64,000 nt of DNA from Paramecium octaurelia (lineage: Eukaryota; Ciliophora; Oligohymenophorea; Peniculida; Parameciidae): assembly GCA_905182995.1 (NCBI GenBank), contig CAJJDP010000045.1, positions 493,730 through 557,729 on the forward strand. Reading direction: 5' to 3'. The position numbers and the translations under genes are program-made. Positions 28,231 through 40,072 of this stretch are shown here, piece by piece. The notes beneath the pieces are model-generated. The model saw only the letters and a list, made by a program, of their open reading frames with translations, made no database searches and was not told the origin of the DNA. The number at the start of each line of letters is the position of its first letter. Positions within the stretch are counted from its first letter, which is position 1.

Positions 28231-28514
28231 TTTATTATATAATATTTTTTTGTATATATTTATTTCATAATATTTTCAATCAACTTAAATTCTGTGAATA
28301 ATTCTTTTCTATTATTAATATTCTATTTCCTGATAAATATTTTGATTAATTATAACAATTATCCAATTTATTATATTTTGATGATGACATTAATTTTTAT
28401 AATATAATTAGTTGTTTTCTCTTTTTTCAATACTGTTATTCAATATTTCTCATTGTTTATAATTATTAGAATGTAATTGGTAATGGATATTAATCTGAAA
28501 TTTACCCAAATCTC
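28231..28514. other. Intergenic, no gene seen
   Basis: The stretch is AT-rich with no supportable reading frame. It separates the PP2C pseudogene from the next minus-strand remnant. Confidence 0.4.
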
Positions 28515-29110
28515 TCAAAGGCTTAGAAAATTAATAGGAGCAGCAGGGGCCACTTTAATTAAGGATATTTTAACAACTGCTAACTCACTAAGATGTCTTG
28601 TAGATTCATCTTCACCATTCGTGTTATATTCTGACTATGTTTTTATTAGTTTCTAGCTATATATCTTATCTTATTTATTCAACAATATTTGCAACTAATT
28701 CCAGTTATCAATAAATAAACCTGCATTTTGCTATTAAATTAATAGTACCAAAAATTGAGATGCTATAGTTAAGGTATAAACTTTAAAAATAATATAATTA
28801 ATTATAAAGATGAAAAAACAAAATAAATAACATTCAAATTTCTTAAATTTGAATTTAAATTACACTAGTTTTAAAGATTATTGATTTAAAATAGTTGATT
28901 GCGTTAAAATTTTGTATCTTCTTTTTAACTATTAGTTAAAAATCAAGCTGAATTAAAATTGTAATGAAATAATAAAAGCTCTATCTTTGAATAACTCACC
29001 AAAATGAAACAGTCGCTACATGCATTCCCCTTGGGATAAGCTTCAAGTAACACGTTTAGAGAATATTCACCTACTCGTTACTCTACTTTTATTCATAATT
29101 GTTTTCTACA
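28515..29110 (-). pseudogene. Hypothetical gene or gene remnant, minus strand
   Basis: I do not recognise the family. Two protein-like stretches lie on the minus strand: RVGEYSLNVLLEAYPKGNAC near 29060, and a TGA-free run of about 100 codons ending SELAVVKISLIKVAPAAPIN and FLSL before TGA at 28515-28517. The stretch between is AT-rich, and I could not join the two parts with short introns. It may be two exons of a real gene or a decayed one. I see no membrane segment or metal site. Confidence 0.35.
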
Positions 29111-29188
29111 ACTACAAGGATTGTTAAAAAAGAAACTTTTTATTTTCATAATTAATACTCTTAGTTTTATTAAAGAAGATAATTTACA

Positions 29189-30120
29189 TCAAAAAATTAG
29201 ATATTCATAGGAATGCTTTAGAAATTGCAAAAAATTTAACATAAATTGTAGGTATTATAATATTATATATATAATAATTTTGTTAATCTCATATAATGAT
29301 GGAAAAAACAATTATTGCACATATTCCAAATTGAATTATTTTGAATATTAGACATTTTAAATCTCACTTATATTATTTGTACATCCTCCAATTTATTAGG
29401 ATGGATTTGCACAGGTTTACTTTTCATCACAATATGATGGTTTATCTTATCCGCAATAGCAACTTTATTTTTTATTTGTTGTGCATTTTTCAACACACTC
29501 ACTTTATGAAGTTGTAACATATTTGCACTCAAACCCTGATTAACATATCTGTTTCTAGTCTATATTTGATGTAATCAACCCACAGAAACAATCAGTTGAA
29601 CCATTTTCTGTACAATTTGTTACACATTTCCCAGTGGTGGCATTAAAAATGGTACCCAAATTATCTTGACATACAGAATTATCAGACAAAGCAATGCAAT
29701 TTCGAGGATCTGTTGAAGTGCATTCTGGCATACAGACGCCTTTAGATTATAATAAACAGTATGTGGAAGCAACAAAGGTCATAGGCATCTATTCCACACA
29801 AACAATTATTTTAATACGAATTACATTTTTCAAAACAACTTCCATTTATGGCAGCAAAATCTAAGCAATTTTAACTTTTGTTGCAATTAACTTAATTTAC
29901 AACCCCACAAGTGCAATTAGACTAAAACTTTTACATGCAAGTTCCTTAATTACAAATGCCATTATCATCATTTAGATCAACAGAGCTTTTCATTGCTTGA
30001 ACAATTTTCCTTCTTGTAAACATTTAAGACACAGCAATCTTGATTCATGGCAAAACTAATTAAGACAGAAAATTGCAGGTTTATTATGTATAAGACATAT
30101 AAACTTCTGATCATTGACAT
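29189..30120 (-). CDS. Cysteine-rich, probably secreted or surface protein
   Basis: The minus strand encodes a Cys-rich protein. It is probably extracellular, because the likely N-terminus (MSMIRSLYVLYIINLQFSVL then ISFA) looks like a signal peptide. The body has repeated Cys patterns such as CTCG, CLCG, CFCG and CYCG at the ends of about 40-residue modules, for example CVTNCTENGSTDCFCG (about 29590) and CVEKCTTNKKQSCYCG (about 29470). The last 40 residues are hydrophobic (LFFPSLYEINKIIIYIILQY) and could be a membrane anchor. One intron near 29745 is needed. A frame change near 30000 (after NEKLC) is not explained, so an intron is missed or the gene is damaged. In the other frame the 5' part reads like a Cys/His zinc motif (FICLIHNKPAIFC), which keeps the start uncertain. 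Confidence 0.55.
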
Positions 30121-30867
30121 CTTACTTTTGGCTAATATTTGAAGAAGCTAAGTTCATAAAAAATATATATATATAATAATAATTTAATATAGAATCTAAA
30201 TTATAGATTAAATAATTATATCAAATAAAAATAAGAGTCGATTTTTATTATTTGCTATTGATGAATAACCATAATATTAATATAAAAATTAAAGTTTTAT
30301 ATAAAATTATATATACTGAATTCTTTAAAATATATGTAATGATTAAAAATTAGTTAATGATAAATAATATGATCTTAACTTACCCCTGGTCTGAACATTT
30401 ACTGTTTTTTATATGTCATAAATGTATAAAAACATTTAATTGAATAATAACAATAAATATAATCACATCCATATTCCTAATAAATCTTTTGGTAAATCAT
30501 CTAATCTCATCAATAATATTCATTATCTACCATTTATTTTGTAATAGAATAAGAACTAGTAAAACTTAGTGTGAAATTAAAATAACTTACTAGAATTTAT
30601 TAATAAAATAAAATAGAAATCATAAATAGTAATACATAAAAGGATAAATAATGTAATGAATTCAAAATATAGGAGTAGAAAATCAATATACTATTCATAA
30701 TAATAATTATTCAAATCCTATTTGATTAATAAAAATTTAGTTCTATCTTCAATAAGTGTTTCTACTATAGATTTTTATTTAGATTTTAACATAATTACAA
30801 TATGATTGTATGATTCTAGTCTAATTATCATTTTATAAAACAACTTCTAATTAGATTAGTTTTATTA
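30121..30867. other. AT-rich intergenic region
   Basis: About 750 bases of very AT-rich sequence. It contains a short TA tract (about 30165-30180). I see no gene on either strand. Confidence 0.5.
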
Positions 30868-32656
30868 ATGATAATATAATAAAATATATAGCAATTATTC
30901 CCTAACTTATAGGAATAATCTTACAAGACTCTTAGTCTAACAAATTAAAACGAAGTTTCCAATCCCTGATTAAATCAATGCTGTTCAATTTCCTACTCAG
31001 TAAAATGTAATTGAATTCTTTTAGAATTACAACCCAATCATTTTAGATTTTACTCACATTTAAGATGTTAAGATTAAACTATACAAAAATGCAGCATTCT
31101 ATGGAACCTTGGTTGATGGTTTGAGACAAGGATAAGGCATTTTAATAAAATCAACATTACAACTGTATGAAGGTTCTTTTGTCAGAGACAAGAAGGATGG
31201 AATAGGATTTGAATTGCTGAAATAAATTCAATTTTACTATGGTACTTACCTTAATGGGTTACCACATGGAGAAGGAGTGTTCTGGTCAAAAAACTAGAAG
31301 TATATTGGTTAATGGCATTAAGGGAAGAAAGTATTATACAATCTCTATTATCAAAGCTTGGAATTGGATGGTATCAAGGGACTCATTCCGATTATTATCT
31401 TGGGCAATGGGAAAATGGAAGATGTTTTGGACTTTGCATCTATATTAATGGAGACATGTATAACTGACTAATAATTTTAGATATGAAGGTTATTTTACTA
31501 ATGATCTCAAACATGGTAATGGTTAAGAGTATTTTGAAAATGGAGATTACTTTGTAGGAGAATATAGAAATGGGAAACCTAATGGTCCTGGAGAATTTCA
31601 TTGGAATAAGAATTTGTCAATGGTTAAAGAAATGGTTATGGAATGTGGGAGAGTAAAACACAAGAAAGTGTAAATATATATAAAGGTTAATATGCTAATG
31701 ATAAAAAAAGTGGATAAGGAGTATTTGAATATGCTAATGGAACTAAATATGAAGGGCATTTTGTAGATGACAAGAGATGTGGATATGGTGAGATTACATG
31801 GTAAGACAAGGCTACTTACAAGGGTTATTGGGTGGATGGATTAATAGAGGGAGAAGGAATATATGAATATGACACATTAGTATTGAAGGGTAATTGGAGA
31901 GGCAATTAATTTTAAACTATTGACAAAGTGAGAGTTTCATTAACATAATATAAAATAGATACATGAAGATGAAGAGGTTAGATCATAATTGGCTGATGAA
32001 CCAGACTAAGATGAAATAGGGAATTAATATTAAGCTGAAATTCTAGCTTCTAAAACAGACATTAATCATGGTAATATTTAAAATACTTCTCATCAAACTA
32101 GTCATAATGAAGTGTAATTCCATTAAAAATTACCCATTTTATAAAGATAATTTGATTTGCTTAGTCTTCTAGATTAAGGACTTTAATTTTAGTCTTTAGA
32201 TGCTTCATAAAGATAGAATAGTTCCAGTGTTGCAATTCAAACAGAAAGTAAAAAGAAGTTTCTTCCAAAATTGATTCTCAATAAGAAAATGCCCACTCAA
32301 TACAGTAGTAGTGTAGATTATCAAAATAATGGGAATAATAAATTTAAATTTGATTCTTTGTCTAATTCTCCTAATACTAGAGGGACTGATCAATCAAATA
32401 AATCAAATAGAGAGTAGAAATAGAAAAAACAAAATAGATCTGTTTAATGTAGAGGTAGGAGAAATAAATAAGTATTATTATCAAAGAAGGAGTAGAATAT
32501 TTGGTCAATCAAGATGAATAAATTAAAATTAAGTCCAGCTAAAAATACTAAATTGTGGAATCATGAAGTAAGAAATAAATTTCTATATAGATTGTAAGTG
32601 AGATAAAGTAGTTTCTATATCCTCCTATTTGGAAACCTCCATCACATTTATCATGA
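30868..32656 (+). CDS. MORN-repeat protein, one unexplained frame change
   Basis: MORN repeats usually bind membranes or scaffold the cytoskeleton. Repeats are seen from 31090 to 31900: FYGTLVDGLRQGQGILIKST, YYGTYLNGLPHGEGVFW, YLGQWENGRCFG, YEGYFTNDLKHGNGQEYF, YKGQYANDKKSGQGVFEY, YEGHFVDDKRCGYGEITW and YKGYWVDGLIEGEGIYEY. A Ser/Gln/Asn-rich tail ends FLYPPIWKPPSHLS before TGA at 32654-32656. Introns near 31330, 31457, 31926 and 32567 restore the frame. At about 31610 the frame jumps from HWNK to EFVNGQRNGYG with no usable intron, which suggests a small deletion. The 5' end is unclear: the repeat frame has no ATG upstream, so 30868 assumes one more intron. Confidence 0.75.
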
Positions 32657-32839
32657 ATTATAAATGCTTGACACTTTATTTGTTAATATTTGTAATATAA
32701 TATAAATTAAAAATTTACTAGTTAAAAGCATTATGATAGATTTACAATAAATAGATAAATAAATTAATATTTAAATAAATTAATCTAATATTTTTAAATC
32801 ATTTATATGAAAATACATTCGTTTTAAGTTTGAATTGTA

Positions 32840-34191
32840 TTGAATAACTGAAAACTTAGATATGAATTTATTTTTATTATAAAATAAATTATGTAATGAT
32901 GTTAATTAGAAAAAACTCATAAAATATCTAACAATAAGACTTTTGTTATCATAAGTAGACAAAGGATACTTATATATTAACTATACAACCTCCTAGCGAA
33001 TTTAATCGTTTACTTTACCATTTGAATCATCCAAATTTATTACTTGTAGAAGAGAATTGGGAGGAAAGAGGATAAATTTGTTCTGTTTAAAAATGTGATA
33101 CCATCAATGATTTATAAGAAGTAATTAATAATACTCCATAAAATTAGATTATGCAAAACAATAAGTTTTCTGAAGTGATTATTAATAAAAAATAATTGAT
33201 ATTATTATTATATTATTTTTTGATTAGTTTTGAGCTCAAAAAGAACTATATAAAGCATTAATTCATAAAATTCTTGGTTTAGTTGAAACATGGAACTAGA
33301 TTGTTGTTTTGGACTTCATATATGAAATTAATATCTACTGCCTATCATGAAATTGCAAACCCAAAGATTAGAAGAATAAGTGCTTTTATTATGGAAGTAT
33401 GAATGAATGGATGTGATAACCTGGATTAAAGAAGAATAGGATGGAAACAAAAAGAAAAATTGAAGATTAGATTTAAGCTTTGTTGATCGATGCTGGAACA
33501 TTTATCTAGAAGAAGAGAGCAGAAAAGATAAAGAATAAATGAATAATAATAATAATGAATAATATACATAACTCATAATCTTGAATGAAGGCTTTAAGGT
33601 GCAATTGTGTTACTCTCAACCAATTTAAATAGTCTAGCATTAAGAGCTTATATTTTTTCACAGATTTAATCTTGATAAAACTATAATTAATAAATTTAAG
33701 AACCAGATAGCAGGTAGCTATTTATTACATTTTCCAATGCTTCATATTCATTTTTTAAAGCAAAATCATGCATCTCTAAATGTTTGAAAGTCCATCTTTC
33801 TCCACATTTGCATTACTTCCATGAATATTTAAATCTTTCTAGATAGCCTTAGTTAGGTATATATTTAATTTTTAGGTTGCTTGTGATTAGTCTTTCTTTA
33901 ATTCATAAAAAAATAAATTTTCATGAAGTAAAATTTTTATATTTGATTATTCTAAAATTCTTAATAATAAACTAGTTGAAAAAAGCAATTTATATATCAA
34001 TTACTATATATGTTATTAAATATATTTAGAGGTATATTTTTCAAATTATATTAAACTTAAAACTTAACTTCCTTCAGTAAGATGAAAGAAATTGATATTT
34101 TTATATAATTGATAAAATATAGAAATACTCTAAGTTGCTCTAGAAACAGAAATAAGTGCTTATTGAGTCTAAAAACTAAAAACATGATTTG
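32840..34191. repeat. Direct duplication A, copy 1 (ends at N 34192)
   Basis: These 1352 bases reappear, apparently unchanged, at 34193-35544. The copy ends precisely at the single N. The most likely cause is two overlapping contig ends placed side by side. Only one copy should be trusted as real. Confidence 0.95.
32896..33787 (+). CDS. Hypothetical protein with faint kinase N-lobe resemblance (artefact copy 1)
   Basis: The frame starts MMLIRKNSQNIQQQ and includes FNRLLYHLNHPNLLLVEENW, which recalls the alpha-C/beta-4 region of ciliate protein kinases (HPNL). Catalytic-loop motifs (HRD, DFG) are not seen, so kinase activity is not supported. The first frame ends at TGA 33400-33402. A second coding-like stretch, RLDLSFVDRCWNIYLEEESR to FLKQNHASLNV, ends at TGA 33785-33787. 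The middle (about 33395-33480) has shifting frames and no clear intron, so the gene may be decayed. The same sequence is repeated at 34249-35140 by the contig join. Confidence 0.45.
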
Positions 34192-34192
34192 N
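34192..34192. other. Single N: contig join A
   Basis: A single undetermined base separates the two copies of duplication A. Confidence 0.97.
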
Positions 34193-35544
34193 TTGAATAA
34201 CTGAAAACTTAGATATGAATTTATTTTTATTATAAAATAAATTATGTAATGATGTTAATTAGAAAAAACTCATAAAATATCTAACAATAAGACTTTTGTT
34301 ATCATAAGTAGACAAAGGATACTTATATATTAACTATACAACCTCCTAGCGAATTTAATCGTTTACTTTACCATTTGAATCATCCAAATTTATTACTTGT
34401 AGAAGAGAATTGGGAGGAAAGAGGATAAATTTGTTCTGTTTAAAAATGTGATACCATCAATGATTTATAAGAAGTAATTAATAATACTCCATAAAATTAG
34501 ATTATGCAAAACAATAAGTTTTCTGAAGTGATTATTAATAAAAAATAATTGATATTATTATTATATTATTTTTTGATTAGTTTTGAGCTCAAAAAGAACT
34601 ATATAAAGCATTAATTCATAAAATTCTTGGTTTAGTTGAAACATGGAACTAGATTGTTGTTTTGGACTTCATATATGAAATTAATATCTACTGCCTATCA
34701 TGAAATTGCAAACCCAAAGATTAGAAGAATAAGTGCTTTTATTATGGAAGTATGAATGAATGGATGTGATAACCTGGATTAAAGAAGAATAGGATGGAAA
34801 CAAAAAGAAAAATTGAAGATTAGATTTAAGCTTTGTTGATCGATGCTGGAACATTTATCTAGAAGAAGAGAGCAGAAAAGATAAAGAATAAATGAATAAT
34901 AATAATAATGAATAATATACATAACTCATAATCTTGAATGAAGGCTTTAAGGTGCAATTGTGTTACTCTCAACCAATTTAAATAGTCTAGCATTAAGAGC
35001 TTATATTTTTTCACAGATTTAATCTTGATAAAACTATAATTAATAAATTTAAGAACCAGATAGCAGGTAGCTATTTATTACATTTTCCAATGCTTCATAT
35101 TCATTTTTTAAAGCAAAATCATGCATCTCTAAATGTTTGAAAGTCCATCTTTCTCCACATTTGCATTACTTCCATGAATATTTAAATCTTTCTAGATAGC
35201 CTTAGTTAGGTATATATTTAATTTTTAGGTTGCTTGTGATTAGTCTTTCTTTAATTCATAAAAAAATAAATTTTCATGAAGTAAAATTTTTATATTTGAT
35301 TATTCTAAAATTCTTAATAATAAACTAGTTGAAAAAAGCAATTTATATATCAATTACTATATATGTTATTAAATATATTTAGAGGTATATTTTTCAAATT
35401 ATATTAAACTTAAAACTTAACTTCCTTCAGTAAGATGAAAGAAATTGATATTTTTATATAATTGATAAAATATAGAAATACTCTAAGTTGCTCTAGAAAC
35501 AGAAATAAGTGCTTATTGAGTCTAAAAACTAAAAACATGATTTG
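34193..35544. repeat. Direct duplication A, copy 2
   Basis: Second copy of 32840-34191, beginning right after the N and then running on into unique sequence. This copy has the correct downstream context. Confidence 0.95.
34249..35140 (+). CDS. Hypothetical protein with faint kinase N-lobe resemblance (copy 2)
   Basis: This is the same gene as the one at 32896, inside the second copy of duplication A, at an offset of 1353. It runs into real downstream sequence, so it is the copy to keep if the duplication is collapsed. It should not be counted as a paralogue. Confidence 0.45.
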
Positions 35545-35628
35545 TTATGCTGATTTTTTATTCTAAACATCATTAATTTGCTCGATTAATTTAAGCAAAA
35601 TTCTTTCAAAATTTATTTATTAATTATT

Positions 35629-36373
35629 ATGTCGGTAGATAAATATTTTGAAAAATGCCTAGAATTCCTTCAAAATAATGCTTATATTGGTTGTTTGATA
35701 TACTAATCTGCTCATTCGATTTAGCTATTAAAGGCCCATCACAATATAGCATATATCAGTATCAGATATTCTCATTTATATTCGGTAGAATTATTTTTTA
35801 AAATAGGTTTATGTTTATAAACAAGGACTCAATTTCTCAGAGAATCTTATGGGCCTCATGATGACGTTTACTTTATATAAAATCATAAGAAGACAAAAAA
35901 TGAGCATCGAGTCAATGTGCTGTTTATTTCTAGTGGTTATGGTGTATTGGATATCTTTGATTCCTTTATTATTTAATTCTGTGGAGTTGGTAATAAAATG
36001 TAATATTGAAGTAAAAACAAGTTAATTGTCATTAAATCCTGGTTGAAATCATTAATGAAGGAGATGGAATAAGAGATGAAAAGTTAAGAAGTGATATTCA
36101 GAGCATGCTTTAGTATGAGTATTACCTATCTATGACTAATGATGATGGAAAAAAGAGAGAGGATATTGAAAAAATGAGATAGTATATTGAAGAATATAAA
36201 CTATAGTTATGTTTTGGGTAACATAAAGAAATAATATTAGAACCCCTAAAAATGATAAGACTCCTTCAGACTCTCCAGACTCTCCAGACTCTCCAGACTC
36301 TCTAGACTCTCCAGACTCTCCAGACTCTCCAGACTTAAGTAAAGAAGGTAAATTCTTAGAAACACAGATTTGA
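35629..36373 (+). CDS. Hypothetical protein with Asp-Ser-Pro repeat tail
   Basis: I do not recognise this protein. It starts MSVDKYFEKCLEFLQNNAYI, and the first about 125 residues read cleanly (YSVELFFKIGLCLQTRTQFL). After about 35995 an intron or frame change, not fully resolved, leads to LVEIINEGDGIRDEKLRSDI and EDIEKMRQYIEEYKLQLCFG. A 23-nt intron (GTAACATA...TATTAG, near 36218) then leads into the DSP repeat and a stop at TGA 36371-36373. The acidic Ser/Pro tail could be phosphorylated; that is a guess. Confidence 0.55.
36269..36334 (+). repeat. 9-bp coding minisatellite (gactctcca)
   Basis: About seven tandem copies of GACTCTCCA, translated Asp-Ser-Pro in the frame of the 35629 gene; one copy has Leu for Pro (CTA). 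Being a multiple of three, copy changes would keep the frame. Confidence 0.9.
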
Positions 36374-37580
36374 AATTAATACATAGCAATTTATTTTAGA
36401 AACGTTTCTTGAAATTTTATTTAAATGAATTATGTTGTAATTTAAAAAGCAAACTCAAATGAGTGTTCTATCTGAATAATTTAATAGTATATTTCTTATC
36501 TTCTATGTTGTCACTTTTATTATTATTTGATTTATCTACTTTCATTCTCTAAATTAAATCCAAATTTTGCATTTTTCTTTATTTATATAATTTCTGGTAT
36601 TTTCGCTATAGAGAGCTTAAATATTTTTACTACTTGGCTGAAAACTGGTAGCTAAGCATACTAGTCTAATATTTGAATGATCAAGAATATATCTAACTCT
36701 TAATTAAACAAATTATTTTTTCACACATCTAACCAACTTTAGACCTTTACCTAATAGTTTAACAATTTAATACTATTATTCATAATATATCTTATTATTT
36801 CTCATTACATAATTAAGTCATTATTCGCTTTATTATAATATTTGAAAGACATTCTCATAAAATAACCATAATTTAAAACCAATTCTTGTCCTAAACAGGT
36901 ATCAAAATAAAACTAAAAATTTAATTGTAATATATTATTTCTAAAAACCTTAATACTCTTTTAAAAAGTCAACATTAATTTTTTAATATATTGCCTTTGA
37001 TAGAAGGTCTCATTATAACTATAAAGGAAAATACCACAGATTAAAAAAGCTATGATGAAAAAATTAAGCCACTAGTACATTAAGTCATCTTAAATTTTTA
37101 AAATCTCTCTGTCCTTAATCTCTCCCCTATACTTTTTTATCCGGTTATATGAGAATGTTATTATCGTACAGAAGAGTGAACACGCTGAAAATTAGAAAAA
37201 TTATTTAATAAATTTATATATAAATGAATGATCATGGATTAAAAAAAAATTTGAGGTAAGCATTAAACTAGATCCAATTCATCACATTTAAGATAATTTG
37301 TATGAATCTTAGAAAACTAGTTTTAATTTGATGATAGACTTAATAATACTAATAAAAGTATTATTAATAATTTATTATAACTAATTAACTTCCTGATGTA
37401 ATTACAAATATTTTTTTTCAATTTAATACTACATATGAAAAATGCTGAATTTTGAGTAAATTTTTTTGCAAATGAGGGCATCTGAGCCTATTATATTAAA
37501 ATCTTGTATTTAAAATTACTTGAGACTAAATCTGTCCTATAAAGCTGAAAAAGTTTTAAATAATTTTTATTATTATTTTT
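36374..37580. other. AT-rich intergenic region
   Basis: About 1.2 kb with TGA frequent in all frames I checked. I see no gene, RNA or repeat that I can support. Confidence 0.5.
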
Positions 37581-38501
37581 ATGAACACAATTGATATTTT
37601 AGAATATGGACTTAAGGCTTTAGGTATGGCTGTGTAAAAATCAAGAATGGATGTAAGGATGGGTGTTTCCATAATGATAAAAGTTATATTTTTTGCATTA
37701 TGGTTTTTATAAAGTGGAGATAATAAATATGCAGGAGGGCACTTTGCTACAACATTGATAACATGGGTTGTTTTCCATGTGTATATTATTTTTATTGAAC
37801 TATCATATATCGTTGAAGGTGCAAATATAATAAAGATGAGGAAGTAATCTTACAAAATTATAGATTCTGTATAATCAGGAATTCTAATAATTTATTTCAG
37901 TGTTTAAGTTTACCAATATTCAGAATAAACAGCTTTTAATGTTATCACACTAATTTCATTGTTTATTGATGTTGCACTAAATTTTGATTAATTATTAAAA
38001 TTTATAGAAAAAGAAAAAGCTGTATCTTCAAAAATAATAATAGACAACTCAGGTGATAATGAAGAAGTTATTGTAACAGGTGGAGAGATTACATTTTATA
38101 TTTCAATAATGATAGGAGGAATATTTGCTATATTAATTGCAATAGTAATGTTAACTGAGTTAAGAGATAATCCAAAACTAGAAAGTTTTCCTTTTTATGT
38201 ATGGTCTCTTTATCTTTGTTGGATCGGAGAAGGAGTTTTTGTTATTTTTGTTGCGTATTACTTACTCCCTAAGGTTAAAACACCGAGAATAGATCAAATT
38301 GACACTACTAAGGGTTGCTGTGGATGTACTCCAAGCAAACATTTCTTATGCCTAATGTATGGAATATGCATAGGACTTTTTAGCTTATATTATGCATTTT
38401 TTTTAGGAATCTATGGATTATTTAAAATCATATAAAAAGTGCTTTAGTGTATTGATTGGTGTAAAAGAAATTCACGATCACAAGTACATCCAGAAAGTTG
38501 A
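37581..38501 (+). CDS. Multi-pass membrane protein, 306 aa
   Basis: This is a single-exon gene starting MNTIDILEYGLKALGMAVQK and ending at TGA 38499-38501 after two in-frame TAA/TAG codons past ...GLFKII. At least six hydrophobic segments are visible: MGVSIMIKVIFFALWFL, LITWVVFHVYIIFI, GILIIYFSVQVY, FYISIMIGGIFAILIAIVML, YLCWIGEGVFVIFVAYYLL and LCLMYGICIGLFSLYYAFFL. A cytosolic-looking loop carries charged residues (DNSGDNEEV). A short Cys cluster (CCGCTPSKHFLC) precedes the last segment and could be palmitoylated. I do not recognise the family; no transporter or channel signature is seen. Confidence 0.75.
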
Positions 38502-40072
38502 AAATTGATAAATATATTTATATGATAAAAATTTATTATTTAGTTTATCATTTTGAATCTTTCTGATGTTAATTAGAAGTGATTTTTTAACTATAAAACT
38601 CTATTTTGGTAATGTTGGATATCTCATTTTGTAAGCATGACAAAAGTTTATAAGAGAATCTCATTAACAAAAATAAGTAAAAGATATCGAAGATTACTCT
38701 ATTTCATCACATTATTTTCTATTTTCGATTAATAATCAAAAAAAAATATCATTTATAGAATCTTTTAGTTCTCTATTGAACATTAGCAACCCTATTTTAT
38801 CTTATTTTTTTTAACAAGGAAGAAGCAGACTAATTTATAGGATACTTTTGATGAAAAAATATAAAATGTGAATGTCCTTAGTTGGAATAGAAATTATTTA
38901 GACATATTTAAAATTTTTATTAAGATAAATAATACTAATAGAATAGTGAAATAACTTACCCACCATAATATTATTTATAGTTAATGATTTAGAATAATCA
39001 ACTATTATATTCCTTAAACATTTTCATGTATGATTATTTTTATAATGGTCTTTGAGTAAATTTGTATTTATCTTCATCCTTATTTTCTATTATTTTATTA
39101 ATCTAATAAGAAGAGTTTAGAGTAATTACAGGAATATTGAATTTCAATAATTTAGATTAATCAATAATCTCGATATTCTACAGTAACTAAGATAATTCAT
39201 ATATATAAAATAGTTATTGCAATACATTTTAGATAATAAAATACATTCAGTAAGAATTTAAATCAAAGTGAAATTGAATCAATTAAATCTCTATATAATT
39301 AATCATCATACTCACTCTCTTCATTAATGAAATCTATATTTAAAATTAAACTTTAAAAATAAGTACTAAGATAAGAAGACAAAAAAAACCGAATGAGAAG
39401 AGAGCTATTTAACTTCATTTAAGAAGCCGAAGAAACTAAATGAATTTAAAAGGAATATATGTGTGTTAATGTTAATATATATATATATAAATAACTTTAA
39501 AATAATGTCATATTTCTAATAGTAATATTGAATTATCCCAGATGGATCATAATATTGACTCCATTTATTATATACAAATAGATAATAAATTTATGGTATA
39601 TACCTACTTATATTTATGCAAAGATAATATTGAAATATACTAAATTTAACGGTAGAACTTTTTGAACCACTAATAATGAGTTCTGAATTAATTGTACTAT
39701 ATAATATAATTAATTAAGTTTAATGCCCTTTAAAAAATGAAATTAAATTATTAAATAAATACTTTATATCCTTATGTTTAAATTAAAAACTTTGATTTTC
39801 TTTTGTAGTTCATAAAAATTAGATCAATTTACTCTGAAATTTTCTAATATAGGCAAATATTGAATTTTATTGTTATGAGTTTATTTTACATTTAAGTGCT
39901 CCGATTTGCACCTGATTATGTTAAATTTTCTTTAGCATCTAATCGCTATTTTTTCCTTTATATAATGAAGAATTTATTTAAAGTTAAACATAGTTTACTA
40001 GTTTTTCTATTTTTTATAGCAGTATAAAAAGAAAATACATATAAAATTGTATTTATAATATATATTAAATAT
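38502..40072. other. AT-rich intergenic region
   Basis: About 1.57 kb of very AT-rich sequence, including a (TA)n tract near 39475-39490. No reading frame on either strand looks coding. Confidence 0.5.

Noticed and set aside
32840..35544. Tandem duplicate of a kinase-like gene as a recent gene amplification.
   Set aside because: Both copies meet at a single N and appear unchanged; contig overlap is the simpler explanation.
36269..36334. Possible CRISPR-like or regulatory repeat array.
   Set aside because: The repeats are contiguous 9-mers without spacers and translate in frame; eukaryotic context.
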